64,000 nucleotides of DNA, from NCBI RefSeq assembly GCF_000969825.1, contig NZ_KQ033919.1:1712173-1776172 (forward strand). Direction: 5' to 3'. Position 1 is the first letter of the stretch; each line of letters starts with the position of its first letter. Positions 1 to 9,198 of the stretch are shown here, one piece after another. This stretch comes from Parabacteroides gordonii MS-1 = DSM 23371 (lineage in GTDB: Bacteria > Bacteroidota > Bacteroidia > Bacteroidales > Tannerellaceae). A program made the position numbers and the translations under genes. The notes under the pieces are model-generated. The model was given only the letters and a program-made list of their open reading frames with translations, did not search any database and had not been told where the DNA came from.

Positions 1-348
1 CATGTCCCGGCAGGGGATTCGATCGGTTACAGCCGGAAGACATACGTCGACCGAGACTCGCGCATCGCCATCATCCCGATCGGTTATGCCGACGGGCTGG
101 ATCGCCACTTTAGCAACCGGGGAGGCGAAGTGTCTATCGGTGGTAAACGTTGCCCGATCGTCGGCAATATCTGTATGGATGCTTGTATGATCGACGTCAC
201 CGACACCAACGCCCAGGAGGGCGACCCGGTAATCGTATTCGGTGAGGAACTGCCAGTTAGCGAACTGTCAGACAAGCTAAAGACGATACCTTATGAGATC
301 CTGACCTCGGTTTCTCCGAGGGTGAAGAGAGTATATTACAGGGAATAA
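1..348 (+). CDS. alr: Alanine racemase C-terminal part (gene begins before the window)
   Basis: This is the last 115 codons of an alanine racemase, read in frame 1 from the first base. Visible features are the beta-barrel domain stretch IPIGYADGL and the segment CPIVGNICMDACMIDV, which matches the conserved V-G-(R/N)-x-C-M-D motif that follows the catalytic tyrosine loop. The enzyme interconverts L- and D-alanine for peptidoglycan. In Bacteroidetes this C-terminus is usually fused to a MurF ligase domain, but the N-terminal part lies outside the window, so the fusion is an inference from the family and cannot be seen. The stop at 346-348 touches the promoter of fabI. Confidence 0.9.
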   Translation, partial: HVPAGDSIGYSRKTYVDRDSRIAIIPIGYADGLDRHFSNRGGEVSIGGKRCPIVGNICMDACMIDVTDTNAQEGDPVIVFGEELPVSELSDKLKTIPYEILTSVSPRVKRVYYRE

Positions 349-379
349 TTGCTCATCTTGCACATTTTATGTACTTTTG
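349..379 (+). promoter_or_regulatory. Bacteroidetes-type promoter of fabI
   Basis: TTG at 349-351 is followed after 20 bases by TACTTTTG at 372-379, matching the Bacteroidetes -33/-7 consensus. Transcription would begin about 20 bases before the fabI start at 405. The -33 box overlaps the end of the alanine racemase gene. Confidence 0.65.
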
Positions 380-404
380 TGCCGTAAATAAATTAAATAA
401 AGGT

Positions 405-1262
405 ATGAGTCATAATTTATTGAAAGGAAAGAGAGGCATTATCTTCGGTGCGCTGAATGAGATGTCGATCGCCTGGAAGGTGGCAGAAAGAGCTGTAGAA
501 GAAGGTGCAATCATTACGTTAAGTAATACACCGGTTGCCGTACGTATGGGCGAAGTGGATGCCCTGGCAAAGAAACTGAACGCAGAAGTATTGCCGGCGG
601 ACGCTACAAGCGTTGAAGACCTGGAAATGGTATTCTCAAAATCAGTAGAAATACTGGGAGGTAAAATAGATTTCGTATTACATTCTATCGGTATGAGTCC
701 GAACGTACGTAAGAAACGTACTTATGATGATCTGGATTACGGAATGCTTGAAAAGACGTTGGATATATCTGCCGTATCTTTCCATAAGATGTTGCAGGTA
801 GCTAAAAAGCAGGATGCTATTGCCCAAGGTGGTTCCGTTCTTGCTTTGTCATACGTGGCAGCCCAACGTACTTTCTTCGGTTACAACGACATGGCGGATG
901 CCAAGAGTTTGCTGGAATCGATTGCACGCAGCTTCGGATATATCTATGGACGCGAAAAGGGCGTTCGTATCAATACGATCTCTCAGTCGCCGACAATGAC
1001 AACTGCCGGTAGCGGCGTAAAAGGTATGGAACACCTGTTGGACTTCTCCGATAAGATGAGCCCGCTGGGTAACGCTACGGCCGACGAATGTGCAGACTAT
1101 TGCGTGATGATGTTCTCCGACCTTACCCGTAAGGTAACGATGCAGAACCTTTATCACGACGGTGGATTCTCAAGTATGGGTATGAGCCTTCGTGCCATGA
1201 ACCAGTACAGCAAAGGATTAGAAGAGTTTACCGACGAAAACGGTAATATCATTTACGGCTAA
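405..1262 (+). CDS. fabI: Enoyl-[acyl-carrier-protein] reductase (NADH), FabI
   Basis: FabI reduces trans-2-enoyl-ACP in the last step of each fatty-acid elongation cycle in the cytoplasm. The protein from ATG 405 is 285 residues, the usual FabI size. The N-terminus (GKRGIIFGALNEMSIAWKVA) carries the SDR-type nucleotide-binding glycine pattern with the divergent SIAW seen in FabI, and the catalytic Tyr-x6-Lys pair is visible in YNDMADAK. An in-frame ATG at 369 would put the start inside the predicted promoter, and 405 is preceded by an AAAGG ribosome-binding motif, so 405 is chosen. The neighbouring genes are unrelated housekeeping genes. Confidence 0.95.
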   Translation: MSHNLLKGKRGIIFGALNEMSIAWKVAERAVEEGAIITLSNTPVAVRMGEVDALAKKLNAEVLPADATSVEDLEMVFSKSVEILGGKIDFVLHSIGMSPNVRKKRTYDDLDYGMLEKTLDISAVSFHKMLQVAKKQDAIAQGGSVLALSYVAAQRTFFGYNDMADAKSLLESIARSFGYIYGREKGVRINTISQSPTMTTAGSGVKGMEHLLDFSDKMSPLGNATADECADYCVMMFSDLTRKVTMQNLYHDGGFSSMGMSLRAMNQYSKGLEEFTDENGNIIYG

Positions 1263-1275
1263 AAACCGTAAAAAG

Positions 1276-1370
1276 CTGACAGATAACAGTTGACAGACAA
1301 CAGGCACGCGGCTTTCTGCCGATCGATCTCCTGTTTTAACTGTCAACTGTCACTTGTCAACTGTCAACTA
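1276..1370. repeat. AGTTGAC/GTCAACT repeat forming an imperfect inverted repeat
   Basis: The 116-base gap between fabI and the next gene holds several copies of the heptamer AGTTGAC on the left (about 1281-1303) and its complement GTCAACT on the right (about 1331-1368). The arms include ACAGTTGACAG and CTGTCAACTGT, so the transcript could fold into a hairpin. Related heptamer clusters recur at 44236, 48549, 53217, 56188 and 56311. Confidence 0.6.
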
Positions 1371-1378
1371 AAAAAGCT

Positions 1379-1984
1379 ATGTTAATAAAGATCTATCCGG
1401 AAAATCCCAATCCAAGGGAAATAGACAAAGTTATCGAAGTTCTCCGCGACGGAGGTCTGGTAATTTATCCGACCGACACAGTCTACGCGATCGGTTGTGA
1501 CGCCCTGAATGTGCGTGCTGTCGAAAAGATCTGCCAGATGAAAGGGATCAACCCGCAGAAAAGCAACCTGTCCATCATTTGTTACGATCTTTCAAACCTG
1601 AGCGAATATGCCAAAGTGAACAACGCGGCATTCAAACTGATGAAGAAGAACCTGCCGGGCCCTTTCACCTTCATTCTTCCGACAAGTAGCGAATTGCCTA
1701 AGATATACAAGAACAGAAAGGAAGTCGGTATCCGCGTGCCCGACAATAACATCATCCGTACACTTGTCAAGGAACTGGGTAACCCGATCCTGACCATGTC
1801 TGTGCACGACGATGACGACATGATCGAGTATACCACCGATCCGGAGCTGATACATGAAAAGTATGAGAACCTGGTAGACCTGGTGATTGACGGAGGTTTC
1901 GGCGGTTTCGAAGCGTCGACGGTCGTAGATTGTACAACGGACGAGTTCGAGATCGTACGTCAAGGAAAAGGAATATTGGAATAA
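1379..1984 (+). CDS. Sua5/YciO/YrdC family protein (threonylcarbamoyl-AMP synthase-like)
   Basis: This 201-residue protein has the YrdC fold signature: GGLVIYPTDTVYAIGCDA near residue 25, KSNLSIICYDLSNLSEYA near residue 60, and PGPFTFILPTS near residue 97. The family binds RNA and ATP and includes the enzyme that makes threonylcarbamoyl-AMP for tRNA t6A37. Length and the C-terminal pattern (STVVD near the end) resemble the stand-alone E. coli YciO type more than TsaC or the two-domain Sua5. The exact activity cannot be decided from sequence; a dedicated TsaC elsewhere in the genome would leave this as a YciO-like paralog. Confidence 0.85.
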   Translation: MLIKIYPENPNPREIDKVIEVLRDGGLVIYPTDTVYAIGCDALNVRAVEKICQMKGINPQKSNLSIICYDLSNLSEYAKVNNAAFKLMKKNLPGPFTFILPTSSELPKIYKNRKEVGIRVPDNNIIRTLVKELGNPILTMSVHDDDDMIEYTTDPELIHEKYENLVDLVIDGGFGGFEASTVVDCTTDEFEIVRQGKGILE

Positions 1985-2002
1985 TATCTTACAGACAAAA
2001 GC

Positions 2003-2041
2003 AAGACGGTATGTCATTGAATACATTAGACACACCGTCTT
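2003..2041. terminator. Bidirectional terminator between convergent genes
   Basis: AAGACGGT at 2003-2010 pairs with ACCGTCTT at 2034-2041, and an inner GTC/GAC pair extends the stem. T-rich sequence follows on the plus strand. It sits between the Sua5-type gene and the DUF4838 gene, which converge. Confidence 0.7.
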
Positions 2042-2061
2042 ATCTTTTATAGCTTCAATAT

Positions 2062-4266
2062 TTACAAAACTCTGATCTCATCCATAAAGAACCATCCCGG
2101 ATGACCTACACCACAATGCCAAGACGGACAAGTATTCACACCATCAATCTCAACCTTGATATAACGAGCTTTCACCGGCTGAGACGATTCATTACGGGCC
2201 TGGAAGAATTTCACCTCGATTGACTGGTCCTCCGCTATATCTGTTTTCCCGAAGAACTGATAATCCTGATTATTCAATGAAGTGGAATAAGAGACTTTTT
2301 TAGGCAAAAATACCCACTGTCCCAACTGGTGCAAAAAGTCACTTTCTATCACGCTCACCTCTTCTTCCTTGCCTAAGTCGAGTATAAATGCTGCATTCTT
2401 ACCTTCCCAGCCAACCCAGCTCTCTACAAAGGCAGTTCCTCCATATAATTCGTCAATCAGCATCTCCGTTCCTTTTTCGGCATATTTACCGGACGGAGCT
2501 TCTATCCACGTTATCTTTGCATTCTTAGCGAAATTCTTTTCAGACTTGGGCAGAAAACGTTTTTCATACAAATCGCAATACTCCAAAGGGGAATTATGAC
2601 GCTCATTCAAAGTCGGCAACTGATAATAAGCGGCCCGCTCCCTGAATAAAGCCAGCTTTGCCTTAATCTCATCGACATCGTGCCCACGTTCAGCTCTTGC
2701 TACTTCCAATTCCGAGTATTGTAACGTCAGGCGTTCGGTCCTTACACGATCCAATAACTGTCTATTACCCGCTACTGCGGCTTCTGCTTTATCAAACAAC
2801 TCATTGTACCGTTTAAGACAGTTGGTATTTAACATTCCGTTTTTATGTGAAACTGGAGAATCGAAAATCCATAAATCTACTTTACTCCCGAGCAATGCTC
2901 CTTCCAGTAGCTTTTCATAATCATACAAATAAGGAGCTGCCGCACCGTAATATCCTTTCATAAACGACTTCATCAGAGAATCCGTATCCAGTGAAGGATT
3001 CCACATCAGTTTGCTGACGATGTAAGATCTCATCTCTGTAAATGTTCCGCATTTAGAACCTGCAATCTGGGAGAAATGCATCGTAACATGATGGTCTTTG
3101 AACAACTGAATATTCCTTTTCAGAATTGGAAAATTAGGGAACGGAGCCAGATAGCAATCGAAATTGATGCCATAATCCCATACAAATATATTATTACTGA
3201 TTTTTGACCATCCTTCCATCGCTTTCATAAAGTCACGTCCCGATTCGTTATCCGTCAACGGAACTTCACGCTTACAATCGATATCGCATAGCATAATATT
3301 TACATTAGGCAAAGGCTTTATCTGTTTAGGAGGATGCATGGAAAACAAATAGGCCAACGTCGAAAATTCCTTGTCCGGGAAACGGGCCGCCAGCTTATTC
3401 AGAAAGTGAATCAGACTACCACTGGGAGAACCTCCTTCCAACTCATCCAGGGCTTTACAGTCAGGACAGGCACAATTAGTAAAATTACCATCATTCTGAC
3501 TGATAGAAATCATATTCTTACCTGGATTAGCCTTAAAAATGGAATCAACTCTCTGAGATACTATTTCAAAGACTTCCGGATTTGTCAAGCACCACTGACT
3601 TGCCGCACCTGGGCGACGTTCACCATTAATAAAAGAATAATACTCCGGATGCTTTTCCCCGAATTCCGACGAAGGCAGAATTTTATCGAACGTATGCACC
3701 CACAAATTACCAGCAAATACTTCATTAGGCTCTTCCAGCCGGAACCACATTTTATAGATCGGATCTTCTTTTACCGCATAACTTTGAGTTTGACGATAAC
3801 GGAAAGCGGGATTCTCTGCCCGGTCGAGTTCTGGTATCTCTATTGTTTTACGCTGATCGAGCATATATGTATGAGCTGTATAATAAGAGACTCCCAAATA
3901 ATCTTCCAATAGGGTAACAACCCCGTAAATAGTCCCTTTATCACCTCCGCTACTGATTCTTAAAATACCATCGGAAGTAGACAGACGAAATCCGTCTTCA
4001 AGCAGTCCGGTTGCATCTCCCTGACCGATTACTACATCTCCTTTTTTAGCTTTTTTACCTTCGATGACAGGAAGAGACGATCCGCTGATCCGCTGGACAA
4101 AGTCCTGCAATAATGTCGCAGCTTGTTGATTCACCTGACTGATTTCCGGTATAACGATTCGGGAAACTGGTTTTCCGTCCTTAACCAAAGTCATTTGGGA
4201 ATAAGCGCCACCCACACAAAGCCATGCAGCCAAAGCAATCCCCAGCAGTTTACATTTGTATTTCAT
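2062..4266 (-). CDS. DUF4838 domain-containing protein, probable secreted glycan-processing protein
   Basis: This 734-residue protein begins with a signal peptide (MKYKCKLLGIALAAWLCVGGAYSQ). Residues about 25-130 resemble the alpha-glucuronidase N-terminal alpha/beta module, with VVIGQGDATGLLEDGF and DKGTIYGVVTLLEDYLGV. The centre is a DUF4838 domain, seen in the Cys-rich stretch NDGNFTNCACPDCKALDE and in WDYGINFDCYLAPFPN. The last 130 residues look like an F5/8-type carbohydrate-binding module. It lies downstream of a SusD/SusC pair on the same strand, separated by a hairpin, so it is probably the enzyme or binding protein of that locus. No substrate has been assigned from sequence. Confidence 0.8.
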   Translation of the reverse strand: MKYKCKLLGIALAAWLCVGGAYSQMTLVKDGKPVSRIVIPEISQVNQQAATLLQDFVQRISGSSLPVIEGKKAKKGDVVIGQGDATGLLEDGFRLSTSDGILRISSGGDKGTIYGVVTLLEDYLGVSYYTAHTYMLDQRKTIEIPELDRAENPAFRYRQTQSYAVKEDPIYKMWFRLEEPNEVFAGNLWVHTFDKILPSSEFGEKHPEYYSFINGERRPGAASQWCLTNPEVFEIVSQRVDSIFKANPGKNMISISQNDGNFTNCACPDCKALDELEGGSPSGSLIHFLNKLAARFPDKEFSTLAYLFSMHPPKQIKPLPNVNIMLCDIDCKREVPLTDNESGRDFMKAMEGWSKISNNIFVWDYGINFDCYLAPFPNFPILKRNIQLFKDHHVTMHFSQIAGSKCGTFTEMRSYIVSKLMWNPSLDTDSLMKSFMKGYYGAAAPYLYDYEKLLEGALLGSKVDLWIFDSPVSHKNGMLNTNCLKRYNELFDKAEAAVAGNRQLLDRVRTERLTLQYSELEVARAERGHDVDEIKAKLALFRERAAYYQLPTLNERHNSPLEYCDLYEKRFLPKSEKNFAKNAKITWIEAPSGKYAEKGTEMLIDELYGGTAFVESWVGWEGKNAAFILDLGKEEEVSVIESDFLHQLGQWVFLPKKVSYSTSLNNQDYQFFGKTDIAEDQSIEVKFFQARNESSQPVKARYIKVEIDGVNTCPSWHCGVGHPGWFFMDEIRVL

Positions 4267-4339
4267 AAAATAATATCAAAGAGTTTATTAATTACAATAC
4301 TTTATCCGAACTTATCTATATCACAGGATAAATATAATA

Positions 4340-4374
4340 AAACCCCGAAAGCCGCAGAGCAACATTCGGGGTTT
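4340..4374 (-). terminator. Intrinsic terminator after the SusD gene
   Basis: AAACCCCGAA at 4340-4349 pairs with TTCGGGGTTT at 4365-4374, giving a ten-base stem. On the minus strand the stem is followed by TTATTATATTTATCC. It lies between the SusD gene and the DUF4838 gene and may lower expression of the latter. Confidence 0.7.
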
Positions 4375-4395
4375 ATATCAAGAATCTAACATTTA

Positions 4396-6075
4396 TTAGA
4401 AATTACGTCCGGTATCCCACCACAAACGAGTTGCCTCATTATCCGGTCCGTTCAGCAAGCTGACAGCTTTTTCAACTTCTGCCTTGTTCGCGTTCTTATC
4501 ATTACGCGGGAAGCGCAAACGTTTCACAAATTCACCATTTTCGATACCGCCATTTACCGTGCTGCTATAGTTATTTGCCACCGGGAACAACTTCGGATAA
4601 CCCGTACGACGGAATTCACTCCAAGCTTCCTGGCCTTCGGGGAACATAGCAATCCATTTCTGGTTGATAATCTTATGAAGCTTTTCTTCGTTGGAAGCAG
4701 AAGGATCCCATTTCACCGTACATTTGTCAATACCAGCAATATTATTAACAGGATTATGAGGATCTTCAAAGTTCGCAGCTACACCGGTATCATTTGCAAT
4801 GTATTTATTGTATGCATCAGCAGAAATTCCATGTTCATCGAATGAAACTTTTATACCCTGTTCATACAGATCCTGAGCACTACCACCCATATCCCAGCCT
4901 CTCAAAGCGCCTTCAGCACGCAAGAAATAAGCTTCGGCCACCTTCATCCACGGAAGAGCGTTCGAAATCTGTCCTGGGTTAGTCAAGTCGGAATTCAGAC
5001 TTCCCTGAATCATATTGATTGTTGAATACATCTGATAGTTAGCTTTATCATCGATCCATGTTCCTTGACGAATACCGATGTATTCACCGATCTTATTGGT
5101 TGCCTGCCCGTTGGCATCTTTGATATCTTCATTATTGAACCAGCCTACCGGAGTTACAAATATTGGCAGACGCGGATCATCGTACCCTTTCAGAATAGAA
5201 ACCAAAGAGGCACCTACACGAATGTCATTATATCCGTAATTAATCTCACGTAATGGATTCTGCACACTGGCACTTCTTACTTCCACATTATTATTTCCGG
5301 CTACTAATACACCATATTTATGCTTTACAGCAGCTTCAGCTGTGGCTTTAGCCAACTCCGGAGCAACCATAGAGATACGCATAGCCAAACGTAAACGTAA
5401 TGTATTTGCAAAACGAATCCATTGCGTATGGTCAGCTCCACAGACAATGTCGAAATCAGAAATACGGGCAGCATCAGCATTGCCGGCATCTACGAATGCA
5501 GTTAAAGCATCTACGCTCTCATTCAACTCTTGAATAAAAGTCTTATACAATGTTTCTACATCATCATAAGGAACAGATGCACCACCCTGCATGGCTTGTG
5601 TGTAAGGTATAGGGCCATAAATATCAACGATACGATGCATAGCCTCCACACGAATAATTTTAGCTATGGAAACAAAATCCGGTTCTTCCGTTGCTTTCAG
5701 GATATCGCTGATCGGCTTCATCACATACGATTCGCCGGCAGTGAACGGCATCTCATTCCAACCTTCATTCATGGCATAGGTAGAATTGCAATAATTACCG
5801 CCAAAAGCAGTCGGCACACCCATATAACCAGAATACAAGTCCGCATTCAGGTTCTGCATCAACTGATATTCATAATGTCTGTTCTGATAGTTCAGATAAA
5901 TGGAAGTGATTGGCTGATTAAAACGTGCCGCCACTCCGATTTGTTCAGGTTTTAAGCCGTTCGGATTCGTGTTAATTGATTCAAAATCCCCTGTACAAGA
6001 CACATTCCCCATTAACATGGCAACGGCACACAGAGGCAACATTTTCTTTATTTTTTGGAATATATTTCTTTTCAT
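4396..6075 (-). CDS. SusD/RagB-family outer-membrane lipoprotein
   Basis: The 559-residue protein starts with a lipoprotein signal ending in GNVSC (lipidated Cys near residue 28), followed by the acidic TGDFES typical of surface-exported Bacteroidetes lipoproteins. The body matches the SusD_2 branch: NTNPNG, the long helical TPR-like region with AKIIRVEAMHRIVDIYGPIPYT, and WIAMFPEGQEAWSEFRRTGYP near the end. SusD-like proteins form the lid over their SusC partner and capture oligosaccharides or peptides. The gene follows the susC-like gene by 12 bases, so the two are cotranscribed. The ligand is unknown. Confidence 0.9.
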   Translation of the reverse strand: MKRNIFQKIKKMLPLCAVAMLMGNVSCTGDFESINTNPNGLKPEQIGVAARFNQPITSIYLNYQNRHYEYQLMQNLNADLYSGYMGVPTAFGGNYCNSTYAMNEGWNEMPFTAGESYVMKPISDILKATEEPDFVSIAKIIRVEAMHRIVDIYGPIPYTQAMQGGASVPYDDVETLYKTFIQELNESVDALTAFVDAGNADAARISDFDIVCGADHTQWIRFANTLRLRLAMRISMVAPELAKATAEAAVKHKYGVLVAGNNNVEVRSASVQNPLREINYGYNDIRVGASLVSILKGYDDPRLPIFVTPVGWFNNEDIKDANGQATNKIGEYIGIRQGTWIDDKANYQMYSTINMIQGSLNSDLTNPGQISNALPWMKVAEAYFLRAEGALRGWDMGGSAQDLYEQGIKVSFDEHGISADAYNKYIANDTGVAANFEDPHNPVNNIAGIDKCTVKWDPSASNEEKLHKIINQKWIAMFPEGQEAWSEFRRTGYPKLFPVANNYSSTVNGGIENGEFVKRLRFPRNDKNANKAEVEKAVSLLNGPDNEATRLWWDTGRNF

Positions 6076-6087
6076 AATGACTATCTA

Positions 6088-9000
6088 TTAGAATGTTACT
6101 TTTACATTGATACCATAACTGCGAGAAGTTGGAAGACCGAATGTATCGAATCCACCCCACGCATTATCTGTAGAAACAGAAGAATCCGGATCATGCGGAG
6201 AATTCTTCTTAAAGAAGAACAAATTACGTCCTACCAACGATAAATTCAAGTTCTTCGATACCCCCAACAAATTACGGAATGTATACCCCAAAGAAACTTC
6301 ACGTAAACGGAAATTAGTAGCAGAATAAGTATATTCGCTGTTACATTTATCCTTTCCGGCTACAGCCGAATAGTAAATCTGAGCATCTATCTTCTGTCCG
6401 TTACCTACATCTACACCTCCGTTATCACGAGCATCGGCAGTAGTTTCCGTTACACCATAGCTGTCCAGATAACTCTGAGTCATACCGATCGTATTACCAC
6501 CAATCTTTCCGTCGATCAAGAAGTAAAAAGAAAAGTCTTTATAAGTGATCGTGTTTCCCCAACCTAATTGCCAGTCAGGATTTACATTACCCAAGTATTC
6601 CTGCGTGTCGCTCTTAACGGGTACACCACTTTCGTTCAATTTGACGGAACCATCTTCGTTACGCAATAACTTATAACCGTAAATATCACCGTAAGAACCT
6701 CCCTCTTTCAACATAAAACGGAAACCGGAACCACTACCGATCTGTACACCATCAGGAAGACGGGAATCCAGTTCTTTTATTTTATTATGGTTATAAGACA
6801 TATTCAGCTCAGTCTTCCAACTCCAATCTTTTGCAAAATCCCAACGATAGCTGGCAGAAGCTTCAACACCCTGGTTTTCTATGTTACCGGCATTGATATA
6901 ATAGCTTGAATATCCTGAAGCTAACGGAGCTGCAATAGAGAAATACTGGTTTTTATTATTTGTCTTATAATACGTAACATCAAAATTGAAACGGTTATCA
7001 AACATAACCAAATCGACACCGAACTCCATTGAATGCATCTTTTCCGGTTTCATTTCCGTAAACGGTTCACTGGTATTCGGTTCCAGAGCCCCAAGATTAA
7101 TACCATCCAACGGATATGTAATGTATGCCGGCACGTCATTACCTACAATAGAATATGAACCGCGGAACTTCAATAGATCTATCTTTTCACCCATCGGGAT
7201 CATTTCATTCAGCAAAGCCGTTACACCAACAGACGGGTAAAAGAAAGAGAAATTGTTAGTAAAGGCCAATGTAGAAGACCAGTCGTTACGGCCGGTAACA
7301 TCCAAATAAACCATTCCGTTATATCCGAACTGAACAGTACCGAAAACTGAGTTCAACCGTTTGCGAGGATTGCTTGTACGCTGATTACCATTACCTGCAA
7401 TATTTTCAGGCACAAAATAATTTGCCTCAATCAAGCCTAATTTATCACTATCCAAAATCAAATTCTGAACCTTCGAATCCATAAAGCTTGTACCCAAAGA
7501 AGCATTCAATTCCCACTTTTCATTCCAGGTTTTATTGAAGTTGACCATAAAGTCTCCATAAAACTGCTTTGCATCAAAACGTTCCTGACGGTAGCGTCCC
7601 TTGCCACCTGGAGCCCACGTAGTCGTTGTAGTTGCATACCATTTGCGTTCGAATCTGTCGAATGTATTATCTACGCTCAAACGTCCCTGTACATTCAGGT
7701 AATCAGTAATTTTCAGCTTTGCAGTAGCAGATGCCATAATACGATCACGTTTCTCTTTGGATGTGATACGGTTCAGTACCCAATATGGATTGGCTGTAAA
7801 ATCATCTAACGGGGTATACCAGTTCTGGGCATTCCAGTTCTTTGAGCCATCGAATACTTCGAAATTATTCTTATAATAGTCCCAGTCACCATTAGCGGGG
7901 AACGTGTAAGCACCCGTCAAAGCATTATTATAGGTACCACCGTGAGGACGGTTTGAAGCCTTCTGAGTAATATAAGACAAAGTTGCATCAATCGTCAGCC
8001 TATCCTGGAACAATTTGAATGATTCACGGGCAGTCATGTTATGACGATAGAATGTATTTTCCGGCATCATACCAATGGCAGAAGTATTCGCATATGAAAG
8101 GAAACTCTGAGCCTTCTCAGTACCGCCGTTAATTGTAACAGAGTTGATATAGGTCGAACCTACACGAAAGAAATCATTCAATCGTTCTTTTGCTTTTGAA
8201 TCATTGTCTGCGATTTTTTCACCCCAACTCATAGCACTCAGTTGATCACCCGTTTTCACAGCCCCATAACGTCCTTGTAACTTCGGTGCTGTTAACGGAG
8301 TTTCCAATGTAATATTAGAAGAGAAATCGACCCGGGCTGCACCTTCACGACCTTTCTTTGTCGTAATCATAATTACACCATTAGCGGCCATACTACCATA
8401 TAATGCAGCAGCCGATGCACCTTTCAAAACGTTCATGCTTGCAATATCGTCTGGGTTCAAATTCGACAGAGCATCTCCCCCGTCTCGTCCTTCATACTCC
8501 CCGGCTTGCTGAGTCGTCTTCGGATTGTTCATCGGCATACCATCGATCACAATCAACGCCTGGTTGTTACCATATACAGATTTATTACCGCGCAGGATAA
8601 TCTTGGAAGAACCACCTGCACCCGAAGAGTTCGGGGTAATAACCAAACCTGCAGTTTTACCCTGCAAAGCATTGATCATATTCGCATCTTTTGCACGTGT
8701 TAATTCCTGATTGCTCACCTGCTGAGTTGCATAAGTTAACGATTTAGCTTTACGCTGGATACCCATGGCAGTTACAACAACCTCTTCGATCTTTTCTGAA
8801 TCGGAGATCATATCTACATTAATAACAGAACGGTCACCAACAACTTCTTCTATCGTCGTCATTCCTATGTAAGAAAATTCGATAGTTGCATTGTCACCAA
8901 CCATCAACGTGTACTTTCCGTCCAAATCGGTAACTGTTCCGTTTGTCGTCCCTTTTTCGACAACATTACATCCAATCAACGGCATATTTACCTCTTTTTC

Positions 9001-9093
9001 CATAACGACACCACTCACTGTCTTTTGTGCCCAAAGCACATTGGTACATATTCCTATGCAGAATAGTACTAGCATAACAAAGCTCTTCCTCAT
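6088..9093 (-). CDS. SusC/RagA-family TonB-linked outer-membrane transporter
   Basis: From the ATG at 9093 the product is 1,001 residues with a signal peptide (RKSFVMLVLFCIGICTNVLWA). A carboxypeptidase-D-like domain follows (SGVVMEKEVNMPLIGCNVVE), then a TonB-box region and plug (NMINALQGKTAGL, VLKGASAAALYGSMAANGVI), then a beta-barrel ending in Phe. This is the standard SusC plan without an STN domain, so it is not expected to signal to an anti-sigma factor. The frame stays open to 9201, but 9093 gives a clean signal peptide. An inverted-repeat cassette lies 106 bases upstream (9199-9399) and may control expression by inversion. No dedicated regulator gene is adjacent. Confidence 0.92.
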   Translation of the reverse strand: MRKSFVMLVLFCIGICTNVLWAQKTVSGVVMEKEVNMPLIGCNVVEKGTTNGTVTDLDGKYTLMVGDNATIEFSYIGMTTIEEVVGDRSVINVDMISDSEKIEEVVVTAMGIQRKAKSLTYATQQVSNQELTRAKDANMINALQGKTAGLVITPNSSGAGGSSKIILRGNKSVYGNNQALIVIDGMPMNNPKTTQQAGEYEGRDGGDALSNLNPDDIASMNVLKGASAAALYGSMAANGVIMITTKKGREGAARVDFSSNITLETPLTAPKLQGRYGAVKTGDQLSAMSWGEKIADNDSKAKERLNDFFRVGSTYINSVTINGGTEKAQSFLSYANTSAIGMMPENTFYRHNMTARESFKLFQDRLTIDATLSYITQKASNRPHGGTYNNALTGAYTFPANGDWDYYKNNFEVFDGSKNWNAQNWYTPLDDFTANPYWVLNRITSKEKRDRIMASATAKLKITDYLNVQGRLSVDNTFDRFERKWYATTTTTWAPGGKGRYRQERFDAKQFYGDFMVNFNKTWNEKWELNASLGTSFMDSKVQNLILDSDKLGLIEANYFVPENIAGNGNQRTSNPRKRLNSVFGTVQFGYNGMVYLDVTGRNDWSSTLAFTNNFSFFYPSVGVTALLNEMIPMGEKIDLLKFRGSYSIVGNDVPAYITYPLDGINLGALEPNTSEPFTEMKPEKMHSMEFGVDLVMFDNRFNFDVTYYKTNNKNQYFSIAAPLASGYSSYYINAGNIENQGVEASASYRWDFAKDWSWKTELNMSYNHNKIKELDSRLPDGVQIGSGSGFRFMLKEGGSYGDIYGYKLLRNEDGSVKLNESGVPVKSDTQEYLGNVNPDWQLGWGNTITYKDFSFYFLIDGKIGGNTIGMTQSYLDSYGVTETTADARDNGGVDVGNGQKIDAQIYYSAVAGKDKCNSEYTYSATNFRLREVSLGYTFRNLLGVSKNLNLSLVGRNLFFFKKNSPHDPDSSVSTDNAWGGFDTFGLPTSRSYGINVKVTF

Positions 9094-9198
9094 AAAGTTA
9101 GATTGTTTAGATGAGTTAATAATAAAAAATTTCATAATACTTAATCCTAAGTTTAATAAACGATTTAACATTTTGCCAGGTTTAACCAGCCACAAGAA

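Noticed and set aside
369-404. Twelve-codon N-terminal extension of FabI
   Set aside because: The earlier ATG precedes the -7 box, and the extra residues are not found in FabI proteins.
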